Source of the DNA: Hypoxylon rubiginosum
Lineage: Eukaryota > Ascomycota > Sordariomycetes > Xylariales > Hypoxylaceae
Direction: 5' to 3'
Length of the DNA stretch: 64,000 bases
Assembly: GCA_902806565.1 (NCBI GenBank)
Contig: CADCXA010000016.1
Coordinates: 930,001 to 994,000 of the forward strand
Shown piece by piece: positions 12,540 through 23,328 of the stretch. Both the position numbers and the translations under genes were made by a program. The notes below the pieces were generated by a model, which did no database searches, was not told where the DNA came from, and saw only the letters and a program-made list of their open reading frames with translations. Each line of letters begins with the position of its first letter. The first letter of the stretch is position 1.

Positions 12540-12691
12540 TATTACATTTACTTAAAAAAAATAATATAAGTATAAAAAGATAATATAAAAAACTTAATTT
12601 TTAAGAATCTAAGCTAAATATAAAGCTAAGTTAAAAGCTTTTTAAAGCACAGACCACTTTGGGTGTATAAACCACGTGGGTGCCTGGAACA
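12540..12691. repeat. Right LTR (152 bp), RIP-mutated then clean
   Basis: Mirror image of the left copy in mutation state. In LTR positions 1-89 this copy has T or A at all 20 sites that differ from the left LTR. From position 109 (12648) it is clean and ends GGAACA, followed by the TATTC duplication. Confidence 0.93.
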
Positions 12692-12696
12692 TATTC

Positions 12697-13599
12697 TTTA
12701 TATGTCGACCCAGAGCTGATATATTTTTCTTCTTCAGAATAGGGACTTTGGCCTTGCGAAGAGTTTTGTCAGCAATCGCCTTTTCCTGGCCCCTGAAGTG
12801 CATGACGAGGATGCGCAAACACATACGCTTGACCTAGTCACTCTACGTCACAATACTACAGACTTGGGATGTTGATGGATTCCGCAACAAGACAAGGGAG
12901 TAAAGAATCCTATTGGAATACGTCAATACCCTAGGTATGATTGAAAATAATTTAGAAGGCGAATTAAGCTATGAGGCATTCTCTCCTTTCCCCCCTTTAA
13001 AGGTACGTCGGAATACACGCTCTATTTAGTACTCTCTAAAACATAAAACAAAACCCTTTAGCAATAGGTAGGGTTTATATATTCAGAAAAACCTGAAGCA
13101 GGAAGAGGAGCAGAAGGCAGCCAGCCACTTGTACCTCCATTAGTCTTTACAGCTTTGGTCAATTTCAAGCACCTAACCAACGACTATGTCCGAAAGCTAC
13201 GTGTAGAAGATAAATGCGCACATATATCAAGTAAGGGAGGTGGGACGCAAGACGGCTCTCAAGCATGTCCGACTGAGTCACCGCAGCAAATAGTTCTTCC
13301 ATAAGTGCTGTCTCAGGTCAACGAGGTCATAAGAATTATAACCGAGTGCCCTTTTCGGATCATGATGATCCGGTATATTTATATGTATACCTACAGATGA
13401 GTATTGCCAACATGTACCAGTAAAACCAAACCAACTCATTTACTTTTTAAAGGTCGAAATGGACTTTTGACTTCCTTTTTTCCTCGCCGGACTTTGCCTG
13501 TATGTACCATGGCCTCAAGTCTATTGCAACTCAATGGTATTCCCCAAATAAAACACATTCGCTAACTACCGATGCATTGAAACCCAAAAGAAACCAGAA
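12697..13599. other. Intergenic region between retroelement and ILV2
   Basis: About 0.9 kb without a supported gene. A 60-codon minus-strand frame overlaps the right LTR end and host flank (12642-12824). Its last codons lie inside the LTR, so it is not convincing as a gene. The ILV2 3' UTR is expected near 13500-13599. Confidence 0.6.
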
Positions 13600-15949
13600 T
13601 TAACCGTGCAGACCACTTGTTCGGGTGCGCATCACTTCTCTGCGCTTCTTATCCTTTTCTGTTTCCAAAGTCAATAAAATTAATCAGAAGCATTGCGGGA
13701 AGAATCATTACTCACCTTTATCCCATACCAGAAACTCATGTAAACCTGAGCCCGCAGGCACCATAGGCAAAACAGGAACCTTCTTGTCTGTGATAACTTC
13801 AAGTAGAGCGGGGCCATCTGAGTTGATAAGCCATTCTAGATACTCTACCGTATCCTCTGGCTTAATGAGTCTGCGGTGTTGGACGCCCATAGCATCGGCC
13901 AGTTTCATGAAGTCGGGATTCTGTTGATGCGTGTGTGCGTATCTGTCCTCGTAGAAGAGGTTCTGCCATTGGGTGACCATTCCCTGTTCCTCGTTGTTTA
14001 AGACGATAACCTTGACCCCAATGTTGAACTGCGCGGCAGTCGATAGCTCAGTCAGGGTCATATTGAACGAAGCGTCACCATCAATGTCGATCACAAGCGC
14101 ATCAGGTCGAGCGACTTTGGCACCAATAGCAGCGGGAAGGCCATAACCCATGGTACCAAGGCCTCCCGATGTGACCATAGTCCGGGGATGCCGCCATCTG
14201 AAATGCTGTGCTGTCCACATTTGATGCTGGCCAACACCAGTAGATATGATGGTGTGCTCTTTCCGGTCAGCCGTCAGCTTGCTAAGCTCCTCGATCAGGA
14301 CCTGCGGCTTGATCATGCCTGCACGTTCGGTCCGTTCAAAATCGCTCATAGGCCACTTTGCTTTCCACGAGTTGATCTTGCCGAACCATTCCTTGCGATC
14401 CTCCATAGTCGTTATGTTGATACGGGGAAGAAGCTGTCGTAAGTTTTCTGCTACGTCGCCCTCGATAGCCTCAGTTGCTTGCACAACCTTGTTGATGTTC
14501 TTCGGCAGGACTTCAAAATGTACAATGCCGCCCCGTCCCTCCGCGGCAGCCGCTTTAGCCGCGGGTGCGAATTTCGGGATATTGAGAGTCACACGATCAT
14601 CGAAACGAGCTCCTAGGGCGATGATGAGGTCCGCTTCCTGCATCGACATGTTGGCGAATGCAGAGCCGTGCATGCCAAGCATGTATAGTGACTTTTCATC
14701 GAGCTCGTCGAAGGCACCGAGGCCGAGCAGGGTAGTGGTGACAGGTATGGAAGCCTTGTCGGCAAGCTCCTTCAGAGCCTCCGGTCCACCAATCGCAGAA
14801 ACGATACCTTGTCCAGCATAGATGACAGGCTTCTTAGCAATGTTGACAAGGTCAGCCACACGGCTGAGGGAGGCTTGAAGCTGCTTTTGAGTAGCCTTCA
14901 TTGCGGCGCGCGATGCCGCACTAGGCAGCCCGGGGAGAGCCGACTCGGTAGGGATAGCTTTCCTCAAAACGCCCGCGGTAACATCCTTGGGTAGATCGAC
15001 AACTACCGGGCCTGGGCGTCCGCTGGTTGCGATGTCAAAGGCCTCATTAATTCTACGGGGTAACTCGGCGATGTCCTTCACCATAACATTCCACTTCGTG
15101 CAAGATCTCGAGATTCCTATAATATCGGCTTCCTGGAAGGCATCGCTGCCAATAGCACCAGTAACGACCTGACCGCAGAAAACGACCAAAGGAGTTCCAT
15201 CGGAATAGGCGTCCGTTATAGGAGTGATGACATTAGTAGCCCCTGGACCAGACGTGACTAAGACAACGCCGGGCTTCCCGGAGGCGCGGGCGTAGCCCTC
15301 GGCCATGTGGCCGGCGCCCTGTTCATGCTTCGGCAGGATGAAGTCGAAATATTTCGAGTTGTAGATAGCATCGTACACAGGTAGGATAGCTCCACCGGGG
15401 TACCCAACTATGACTCATATTAGACAAGATTTAACACTTCTGTCGGGTTAGATGTGAAACATACAGATGTGTTTGACACCTCTTCGTAGCATCATTTCAT
15501 GGAATATCTCTCCTCCGGTCATTCCAATGAATCTAGAATTGCTTGGTTAGAGTTACGTGGTTCGTCAAAAGAGGGACGTTACTAGTACATACGATTCGTC
15601 CATATCGGCGGCTCGGGGATTGACCAATGGTTGAACATGGCTTCGGTCTTGCGTGTCCGCTGTATTGAATGCTGGAGCAGGTACAGCTCTTGTTTGCCTA
15701 TCATAATGTCAGCGAAGATCATAGACGCCACGATGTGTTACTAGATGCCGTTGGATGCCAATAAAGAAATGTCACTGGAACATACGCGGTAGATTGTGCC
15801 GAGGTGGCTTGATTTCTAATACCGATAGGTCCATTCTTTCTGGTCTGAATAGCCGGTCCTACAGATGTGGTCGTAAGGAAGCGTTGCTGTCGTCGAGAAG
15901 TTTGTGCCAGAGCGCTGATGGCTCGGCTAGCCGGTCGAGATCGAAGCAT
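13600..15949 (-). CDS. ILV2: Acetolactate synthase, catalytic subunit
   Basis: ThDP-, FAD- and Mg-dependent mitochondrial enzyme for the first common step of valine, leucine and isoleucine synthesis. Five exons: 15786-15949, 15593-15697, 15465-15532, 13716-15407 and 13600-13658, with introns of 57-95 bp. The joined length is 695 aa, normal for fungi. The N-terminus from MLRSRPASRAISAL is a basic, Ser/Thr-rich mitochondrial presequence. GMTGGEIFHEMMLRRGVKHI and FGYPGGA open the catalytic core. The ThDP-activating Glu lies in LPKHEQGAGH. The ThDP-binding stretch is DGDASFNMTLTEL..VIVLNN. The last exon adds KDKKRREVMRTRTSGLHG. An in-frame upstream Met at 16165 exists but would bury the presequence, so 15949 is preferred. 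Confidence 0.95.
15410..15418. promoter_or_regulatory. Perfect Gcn4/Cpc1-type palindrome inside ILV2 intron 3
   Basis: ATGACTCAT matches the consensus of the general amino acid control activator exactly. It lies between the intron branch site and the 3' splice site of intron 3. Branched-chain synthesis genes are known targets of this control. A single 9-mer could be chance, and an intronic position is unusual. Confidence 0.4.
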
Positions 15950-16146
15950 GGCGGAAAGAGGGGAGAGGGGAGAGGGGGGGCGAAGTGAAGATTCGATGAA
16001 GTTGTGGCGACCTTTAGGGGGAATTGACCGATCTAAACAACCAATCTCATGAATATCCTCCAAGCACGACTCTCCAGTACCGTCACTGGGAGTATATGAT
16101 TGATCAATGGCAAGAGGTAGTACACGATGTCGAGAATATTGTTCAA

Positions 16147-16152
16147 GAGTCA
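16147..16152. promoter_or_regulatory. Gcn4/Cpc1 half site upstream of ILV2
   Basis: GAGTCA (TGACTC on the gene strand) lies about 200 bp upstream of the ILV2 start, where amino acid control elements are usual. A further GAGTCAGTCA lies near 16650. Confidence 0.4.
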
Positions 16153-16214
16153 GAACGGATATCAAAATTCATTTAAACCGAGAGCGGAACACAAAAAAAA
16201 AAGACAAAGAATGT

Positions 16215-16268
16215 GGGGTTGCTGCAAGGGACCCACCCGGAGAGCCCATAGGAGACCCTTGCAACCCC
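16215..16268. repeat. Hairpin with 13-bp stem
   Basis: GGGGTTGC (16215-16222) pairs with GCAACCCC (16261-16268). After a three-base bulge, AAGGG (16226-16230) pairs with CCCTT (16256-16260). The loop is 25 bases. Confidence 0.75.
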
Positions 16269-16298
16269 TGTTCAACGCAAAGTGCTTCCCGGAGCTGT

Positions 16299-16323
16299 AG
16301 CAGTACTACCTCCTAGTACTGCT
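16299..16323. repeat. Perfect 10-bp hairpin
   Basis: AGCAGTACTA and TAGTACTGCT are exact inverted copies separated by CCTCC. A related direct copy (AGTAGCAGCACTATCC) follows near 16365. Confidence 0.8.
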
Positions 16324-16334
16324 GGGGTACCTAC

Positions 16335-16344
16335 TACCTAGGTA
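16335..16344. repeat. TACCTAGGTA palindrome, copy 3
   Basis: Exact copy 11 bp beyond the 10-bp hairpin in the ILV2/Tfc6 upstream region. Confidence 0.85.
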
Positions 16345-17535
16345 TGTATAATACAGGTAGGAGATAGTAGCAGCACTATCCTGGGGCTAACTGGAAAACC
16401 CACTACAACGGATGGTTCGGTGGCGATTGGCGATATCGGCAATTTTCCCTAAATTTTTCTTCAGGTGATTGGTCCCCATGCTGCTATTCGAGATTTCTTC
16501 TCTAGCGGTCTGGAACGCCCAGAACGCCCCAACCACGCCGTGACCTGAACGCCATTGACCAACCAGTCACCAGCAGTTTGTCTCCAATATCAAATCCTAA
16601 ATCCCACCTACTCCCGCTTCAACGATCTAACGAATTAATTTTCTCATGCAAGAGTCAGTCACGACACGCTTTGCAGCATTACGTACCTAGGCAGTGTGCA
16701 TGTATATGTCAAGTGGTTGCCACCGCGGGCGGCAACATGCCTCCTTTGGGGAAGATAGACTTGTTCATTGGCTGATGAGTTCATTTCAAAGTAACAGAAC
16801 GCTTAGGGCATACAGCCATTAGTGCTGTCCAAGCCTCATACGTACCTAGCCTAGTATACCTACTATGTAAGTGCCCCGAAGGATTTCTTGGAAGTTGAAC
16901 GAGACAAGACAATAGGGGTATAAGACAAAGCGTTACTCGCGTGACCAATGCAGTCCGTGTTACACCTAAGCTATTCTAATACAGAATAGTCGTTTTGATT
17001 AATATTCTAGGTATAGGTATAGTATATTCAGTTTCATTAGAGCATACTTATATCTCATGTAATTGTGTAAGAGCGCCCATCCTCGAGAAGAAATACGTAT
17101 GCAAAAGGGCGGGGGGATTAGTTAAACACAGGTATTATGAATATTCTCAATATCCAATTCAAACGTAAATGTACCTGCCTCTAATCCTTTTCCGTCTTAG
17201 CGTTTCCCTGCAGCGAATGGGATTTGCTAAAAATAACACATCTGGAAGGTACTGAACCTCTCCAACCAAGCGGCGTTGTCGCATTAGCCATCACAGCAAA
17301 AGGACGTTCCTTCTATCTTACCGAAGTTGAAGAAACGTAGTCTTCCAAGACTTTATCAAACTTCACCTTTTGTGACCTAATACTACCTAAGGTAATCAGG
17401 TAACTGGTGTCTTCAGCAAGAATTGGCCCACGATAATGCCTCTCATCTAAGTGACAGTGACAAACCTGTATTGTCTACATCTCAACACAAACACATTTCA
17501 ACCGTGGATGCCCCTTAAGGAAACTCGCCGCGACA

Positions 17536-19915
17536 ATGCGACTCAGAAACTCAAACAAAACGAAGCGTTTTAGCTCTGTTGTCGATGTCGACATCTCTGA
17601 CAGCGAACGAGCAGCTCTGGCACGACAAGATCATGATTTGTCCGACGAAGAATTTATCGTGGATGCACAGCAGCTATCAGATCAAGACGAACACGATGTC
17701 GACCTCCAGCAATCATCAGATTTCGAACTTCAAGACGGCAAACAGTCCGCGTCAGGTCGCAGGAGGAACAAGCGTTCATGGGCACCAGGTAGACCATTGA
17801 GCGAAGTACAGCCCTACCCCACAGATACCGCGCAAAAATGGACAAGAACGTATGTCGGACCTGTCAAGAGATGGACACGGCTCTCATATCTCATTGATTA
17901 TTGGTTTGGAGACAAGGAGGATCGCAAGTACATATTCCACTTCTTCTTGAATCTATGGTGGGATTCCGAGCTCCTTCCGCCCAAGCTTCCGCATGATTCT
18001 CTGCAGTCCAACATGGCACGGAATAGCTGGATGCCCGACAGCTTCACCCAGGACCAAGAAGACAAATTTCACCTCTGGTACCAAAGGTATATTTCTACTC
18101 GAGCCATGCCCCAGGTATCTACTCTAATCGACGAGGCCAAAGCAATCCGCTGCTTTTCCCCGAAAGCTGAGGGTGGAATGAGTGTCCTACTTGGTCACGT
18201 ATCCAGCCAGAAGGAATACCGTATCAAACAAGGAGAGAGTATATCATTCTCGGATTATGGGCTTCCAGTCGAGAATGAAGGAGGCCAAGAGCCACTGAAC
18301 GGTGGCTGGCTGCTTGATGTCGGTGGCATCGTCCTCTCCATGGGTTGGGCACCAGTCAAGGGTCAAGTTGACCAACTCCTGGCTATGGCAGTCATTCCAC
18401 ATTCAGACCAAGCTTTCTACAAAGACTTAAACGACGCACCGAAAACACCGGAGCTAAGGGAAGGAACTATACAGATCTGGAAATTCGAGGCAAATAAGGA
18501 CTCTAAAGGTGTCTTCCGGCCGGCACGTTCTCCACCCAAGTTGTCGTGTGCTGTGTGCTTCTACTGGGGAAGAGTGACACGAATGCAGTGGTGTCCCGTT
18601 CTCCTCCCATCCAGCAGTGAAACACGTCTCTTAGCTATGCTCTGCAGTGACGGAAACTTGAGAGTTATAGAGATCAAGCAGGATGCAGGGAGCGATAGCA
18701 AGGAAACCTTTGGTAACGATGCAAGATGTTACGTGAAATGACATTTACTAACATTATACAGAGGAAATACAAGAACCAATGGCCACTATCGGGCCTCCGG
18801 TTGAACATACGCTAGAAATCAACTGCTTCACCTGGATCAATATGAACCGTATTGTTATTGCCCTCTCCGACGGCTCGGTGGCAGTATGGTCAATTTCGCC
18901 TTGTCTGCAGCTACAGCGCCATCCAATTCATTCGAGTCCCATCATGGACATAGTATCTAGCTATCCTTCGAATCCCTATATGGTCGCGACGATGCCTATG
19001 GGTGGCGAGTTCACAGTTACCGATCTAAATCGACCAACTGCAGAGACAACGTATCACGGAAACCCGTTAGTTTCGCTTCAACCGAATGTCATTTCATGGA
19101 GCGATCATCTAGGAGGTTTCGCATCCATATGGCCCACGTCTTTCCCCGGAACTTCGACCATTTCTTTCGTGCAGTCTCGGGTATTTCCCCTTTCACGCCA
19201 TATATGCACCGTCGAGGGCCAGACAACCTGTCTTGCTCTTGGAATATGTCATCCCTTCCTCCTTGCTGGGAGCTCAGATGGATCGGTCTGGGTCCTGAAT
19301 GTTATGCGCAAGATGGCATCGCACAGGCAAAAAACCCGCAAACTAAAGGTGTTCCAGCATGAGTACCGTCCACCTCCGCAGGCCGAATCTGCCGATGAAG
19401 AGGCGGAACGGGCAGCACGCCGTGGAGCATGTCGCATACTCCATGGTTTTAAGCCAGAAGACAATATTCACCCGTTAGGTACGAGGATCGCAAAGCAGAG
19501 TAGGATCAAGCGCACCAAAGTGGAGAAGAGAAAGGCTGGTAAGAGGAAGGCCGAGAAATCAGATGGTGGGGAGTCTGATGATCAGGCGGAAATAGATGAA
19601 GACAGCTTCGTCATGGTCTCGGGCCCTATAATTATTCATGAGCCCCTAACCCGGATCACGGCCTTGTCTTGGAATCCGAATATAGAATTCAGCTGGTGGG
19701 CCGCAGCAGCAATGGGCTCCGGCCTAGTGAGAGTTATGGACCTTGGTATTGATAAAGACTGGGGTTCCTCAGAACAGCATGGTGGGCAGACGGAACCAGG
19801 AGATTTAGACGACATGGCCGTCGATGACGAGTCGGGTGAGGACGAGGGCGAGGGCGAGGGCGAAGGCGAAGGTGAGGGCGAAGGCGAGGATGTCGATATG
19901 ACTGCGTACGATTGA
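17536..19915 (+). CDS. TFIIIC subunit Tfc6-like WD40 protein
   Basis: Likely the WD40 subunit of the B-box-binding half of TFIIIC, which recruits RNA polymerase III to tRNA genes. Exon 1 is 17536-18712 and exon 2 is 18762-19915. The 49-bp intron has a perfect TACTAAC branch site. The joined protein is 776 aa. The N-terminal ~90 residues are acidic and basic low complexity with nuclear character. A WD40-type propeller region follows, with segments such as CFYWGRVTRMQWCPV and LLAMLCSDGNLRVIEI that fit the Tfc6 family. A Lys/Arg-rich insert lies near 19495-19560. The tail is an acidic Glu-Gly repeat ending DVDMTAYD. Assignment rests on architecture and remembered family segments; another nuclear WD40 protein is possible. 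Confidence 0.8.
19844..19885 (+). repeat. Coding hexamer repeat (Glu-Gly)7
   Basis: Seven six-base units, GAGGGC or one-base variants (GAAGGC, GAAGGT), encode the acidic Glu-Gly tail of the Tfc6-like protein. Length polymorphism would be expected. Confidence 0.85.
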
Positions 19916-20166
19916 GGTGGTCCCGTGGCAATGCATAGCTGATTTTCAATAATTCATAAGATACCCAGATAGGCAGAATTGATTGCTTCATAAATACTTT
20001 GCGCTTATATCTTGATAATTGTGACTTATAAACTTGTGTTTATTTCTAGTATATCGGGTATAGTAGAAAGGGGTGATCTAGCTCTTTGTCTATAATTCGG
20101 GTCTATCACACCTGGTCTACGCTCTGAAAAGAAGTGACTGCAATACTAACTTTGCGGATCCTCGCT

Positions 20167-21580
20167 CTAGCATCGTCCGCCCATGACACTGTGGTGATAG
20201 TCAAAGGCCTTAGCCATACCGACTAAGTGCGATGCGGCAGCTATTAGAATGAGAATATGGAATAACTGGTGAGAGCTACCCCAAATGTCGAAGGTCCGCG
20301 GGAAATTTCGCTCAGGCCATCGGACCCATGGGGATGTTAGTAGTTCGTCATATGATGATGGAATTGTTTCAAGTAACTTACTGCATACTAGATAGCGTAG
20401 TTAGTATCTGCTATTCATAGGGTTCAATATGGCAAAGAGGGGATTGAACGATTCTGCATAGCACTTACAAGAAACGCCCCAAAGATATATAAGAATCCTT
20501 GGAATAAGACCCAATTAAGGCCCATACGCTCCCGGAGAGATTCGTAGCCATATATAGAAAGCCCATGGCAGACGGGAACTATTCCCGAAACACCCAAGCA
20601 AACGAACATAGCCGCTCGATAGGGTCTCCAGAGTGGTGTTCTGAACTTCTCAACCCAAGACACCACACCGCAACCCAGACCTAAGAAGAATATCTAGACA
20701 GCAGTGGAATTTTTAGCACGAGAAACTCTCAAATTACCTCAATGTGTGAACAAAGACAGCTCTTAGTCTGACCTGGGAAACGGATAGGGGTATATGTACA
20801 TACCCCATACAAATAGGTTGTCATCAACGTCGGCAGACAGAATAAGCCATAGTAGAGCGCTGGAACGAAACTCCCTACAATGAGAAACACGATACCGGAG
20901 TAGTCCAGCTTGTTCCCCCACTTTGAGACTTCCATGGAGTGATTCGAGATAGCATCTACTGTATATTAGATTCCTCTCATAACGACATGAACTCTACTGT
21001 GAGAAATGGACCGAAAAGCAAACGAATATCTTCACCAAGCTGCCACGAATAAGAATTGGAACAAGAACATCCATAACACTTACTATTTCCTGATTAGTAA
21101 ATGCGACAGAAGCTATACCTATGCTCGGTTAAGGACAGCTTAGATTCTTTACACATACCGGTACGTAGCGCTCATGCCGAGGCAGAGCACGGCGCCGGCG
21201 AAGAAACACGAAAACACCAGCACATCGGAGCTATCGGCGGATGCATATCGCGGCGCGATGACATGGTATAGCCAGGCTCCCACGGCCAGGAAGAAGAGGG
21301 CGCCTAGAAGATGCGTCCAAATGTTGACAAACTCATTGTGCGTGTAGAAGAGCGAGGTAAAGGATCGCCAGCAGCTGTTGCTCTCGGAGCGGTAGCCGGT
21401 CTCGATAAAATGGTTGTCGCGCCGCCACGACGGCAAGTCGTCCCAGAGAACTATAAGGGCAGAGGTGATCTTCTGCTCCACGTCCAGGGCGGCTTGCTTG
21501 AGCTTGGATGAGGACGAGGCCCGTCTTCGCCGGACCCCGGGGTTGTCGGAGCTATCCTGAGGATAGGATGGGCCGGCCAT
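20167..21580 (-). CDS. PAQR/haemolysin-III family membrane protein, frame uncertain
   Basis: Seven-helix zinc-site membrane protein of the AdipoR/Izh family, linked in fungi to membrane lipid and zinc homeostasis. Proposed exons are 21160-21580, 20804-20955, 20469-20693, a 6-base exon 20382-20387 and 20167-20310, giving about 315 aa. Family marks are HNEFVNIWTHLLGALFFL, the GMSATYH/AISNHS zinc motif, KLDYSGIVFLIVGSFVPALY, FRTPLWRPYRAAMF and the last His pair in FDIWGSSHQLFHIL. The first junction needs exon 1 to end at C21160, but the only good donor (GTATGT) starts one base later, at 21158. Strict GT splicing therefore shifts the frame. Intron 1 is also long (about 200 bp). The last junction drops the usual R-x-P-E-R segment. 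Either an indel, an assembly error or gene decay would explain this. Confidence 0.75.
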
Positions 21581-22159
21581 GGTGTAGTAAGTACCAAGTA
21601 ATCCCGGCTAAGTTCAACTCTCGGATTATGCCCAAAAGTCGCGGGATTTTAGAATGTTAAGCCAGTAAAGAGTCTGATGCCTTTCCACTAGTAAAACGAA
21701 TTTGTGCAATATGTATAAGTTGTTGAGTGGTAAGATGGTAAGATTTGTTGAGAAAACACTAGAGTTCCAAGGTTATCTCGTATGCGCTACGGGAATCGGA
21801 TGCGCAGCTGCCGCCACGCCGCCATCACTTGATGTGGGCCTACCTACTTGCTATAGGTACCTAACATATGCCCATGGCACCTAGCCCGGTGCTATGGTTG
21901 GGATCTACTTGTTGCAGGGTCACGAAGGCTGATCATGAAACTCGCATGAGGCTCTTTTGCAATAGCATATCAGGAAAATGGCATATCAGGAAAAAAAGAT
22001 GACTTTATTGAGTGTCATCATGCAAAGGATCCCCCATGGAACCAGAGAGCAATATAAAAGGCATATATATCCTTAAGCGCCGCGCTTAAGCAATACGCCG
22101 TCCGTAGTCTTCACAGCGTCATTCATGACTTCGTTGCCTCCACGGATAGCATAGCCTCT
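21581..22159. other. Intergenic region, PAQR promoter side
   Basis: 579 bp between the PAQR start and the TMA7 stop. No gene is supported. A run of AT-rich short motifs occurs near 21960-22010. Confidence 0.6.
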
Positions 22160-22495
22160 TTATTTCTTGCCGCTTCTCTTGATGCCCTGGTTACCGGAGT
22201 TCATCGGTCCCTTGCCTCCAGCCTTCTTCGCCATCTCCGCGCGCGCCTTTTCGTCTATCGGTATAACAGGTTAGCCATAGGTCCATTAGCCGTCGAGCCA
22301 AGGGGTGTTCGCGGGTTTGCATACCGGCTCTCTTCTTCTCGTGGTAAGCCTTGTCTTCGTCGTCGAGGTCCTTGTTCTGCTTCTTGGGAGCCTTCAAGGG
22401 CTTGATCTTGCCGCCTAGAGAATAGTCGTTGTCAGCCAGCGCGGTGGGGACAGCGGAGTCATTTCCGAATTACCTTCTCTGTTCTGGCCACCCAT
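22160..22495 (-). CDS. TMA7: Translation machinery-associated protein 7
   Basis: Tiny ribosome-associated protein conserved in eukaryotes. Three exons: 22474-22495, 22325-22414 and 22160-22254, with introns of 59 bp (22415-22473) and 70 bp (22255-22324). The joined protein is 68 aa, close to the family's usual 64 or so. It begins MGGQNREGGKIKPLKAPKKQ and ends GPMNSGNQGIKRSGKK. These are the two conserved ends of TMA7: the GGKxKPLKAPKK start and the GIKxSGKK finish. All splice sites are GT..AG and all frames join. The gene lies divergently from the Prp4 kinase gene. Confidence 0.93.
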
Positions 22496-23328
22496 CTTGG
22501 AATAAGTCGGAAGTCTCGATTTGTACCGATGTCTGTAATGATTGTAGTTGTCGCACAGAGTGCCAGGTAGATTTTATTTATGCGCGAGGGCTGACGGAAG
22601 AAAAAAAAGAAACAGTCGCAAGAGAGACGAAGGCAAACCCAAGTCTAGAACAAATCGGCCAAAACCGAGAATCTAATCACGAGCTGGCGGGGCAGCAAAA
22701 TACATGTAAAGGGTCCAACGCTTGGACTGGACTAGAATACGCTAGGACCCGATATGTACTAGCCGACAATCGGTAGGCTCATAACGCAATGCACGAGCAT
22801 TTCTATTCCGCTAACTTGGATATCTACCGACATATATGTATCTAATAGGCACATATCTAGATACTGGGTATCTAGGTGTCCTAGCGGCCTAGATAAGATA
22901 ACCTAAAACCCCGGTAATACATAAATCCCTACTCGAAAATCGTGGGTCGGACGCGCAGTGACGCCCGAGGGTTGGTATCAACCTTCTAACATGAGCTGTT
23001 TGATCACAGTCGTCATCACCTACATCTCATACTTGCATCGATTCAAAATTTTATCGATCCGAGTCATCCCTCAACCTCAACCTCAACCTCTTTCGACACC
23101 GTGTCATCGCCTTCCAGACCATACCTTGCATAGCTCGGTTTGATTTATTCCACCAGAACGCCCTACATCTCTTGAATTTTGCGATGCGACGGGATTGAAG
23201 AGACGTTTACCGGTTCGGCTCAATTCTGTACCTCTACTACTTAGGGTTGTTCTGGCTGACACGCGCTCTCTTGTTCGAAAGATCCGGAAGGCGTTTGCAC
23301 TTCTTAGGACCCTGAAACAGTGAGCAAA
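22496..23328. other. Divergent promoter region of TMA7 and the Prp4 kinase
   Basis: 833 bp with no supported gene. The part before 23329 is rich in C/T tracts and short CCTCAA repeats (near 23070-23090), as common in fungal promoters and 5' UTRs. Confidence 0.6.

Larger units (their letters stand above)
6633..12691. mobile_element. LTR retrotransposon, inactivated by RIP
   Basis: Complete 6059-bp element bounded by direct repeats of equal length (152 bp) and by a 5-bp target duplication TATTC. The left LTR begins TGTTGCAC and the right LTR ends GGAACA, the usual TG..CA ends. Everything between 6741 and 12647 is almost pure A+T, with C-to-T and G-to-A changes on both strands, as expected from repeat-induced point mutation. 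No frame of 60 codons survives inside because TAA stops are everywhere. Family (Ty3 or Copia) and orientation cannot be read: primer-binding site, polypurine tract, protease, reverse transcriptase and integrase are all erased. The short LTRs and about 5.75-kb interior fit either superfamily. Flanking host DNA is not mutated. Confidence 0.93.
15950..17535. other. Divergent upstream region of ILV2 and the Tfc6-like gene
   Basis: A 1.6-kb intergenic region expected to carry both promoters. It includes a C/T-rich stretch (gene-strand view) just before the ILV2 start, two strong hairpins (16215-16268 and 16299-16323) and a TACCTAGGTA palindrome at 16335. No gene is supported inside. Confidence 0.65.

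Noticed and set aside
6741..12647. AT-only region as a centromere core or mitochondrial insertion
   Set aside because: Equal-length LTRs and a TATTC target duplication bound it exactly, and the changes are C-to-T/G-to-A transitions. A RIP-mutated retrotransposon explains it fully.
12642..12824. 60-codon minus-strand frame at the right LTR edge
   Set aside because: Its 3' part lies inside the LTR, so it arose by the insertion. The joined empty-site frame ends after a few codons and has no recognisable motif.
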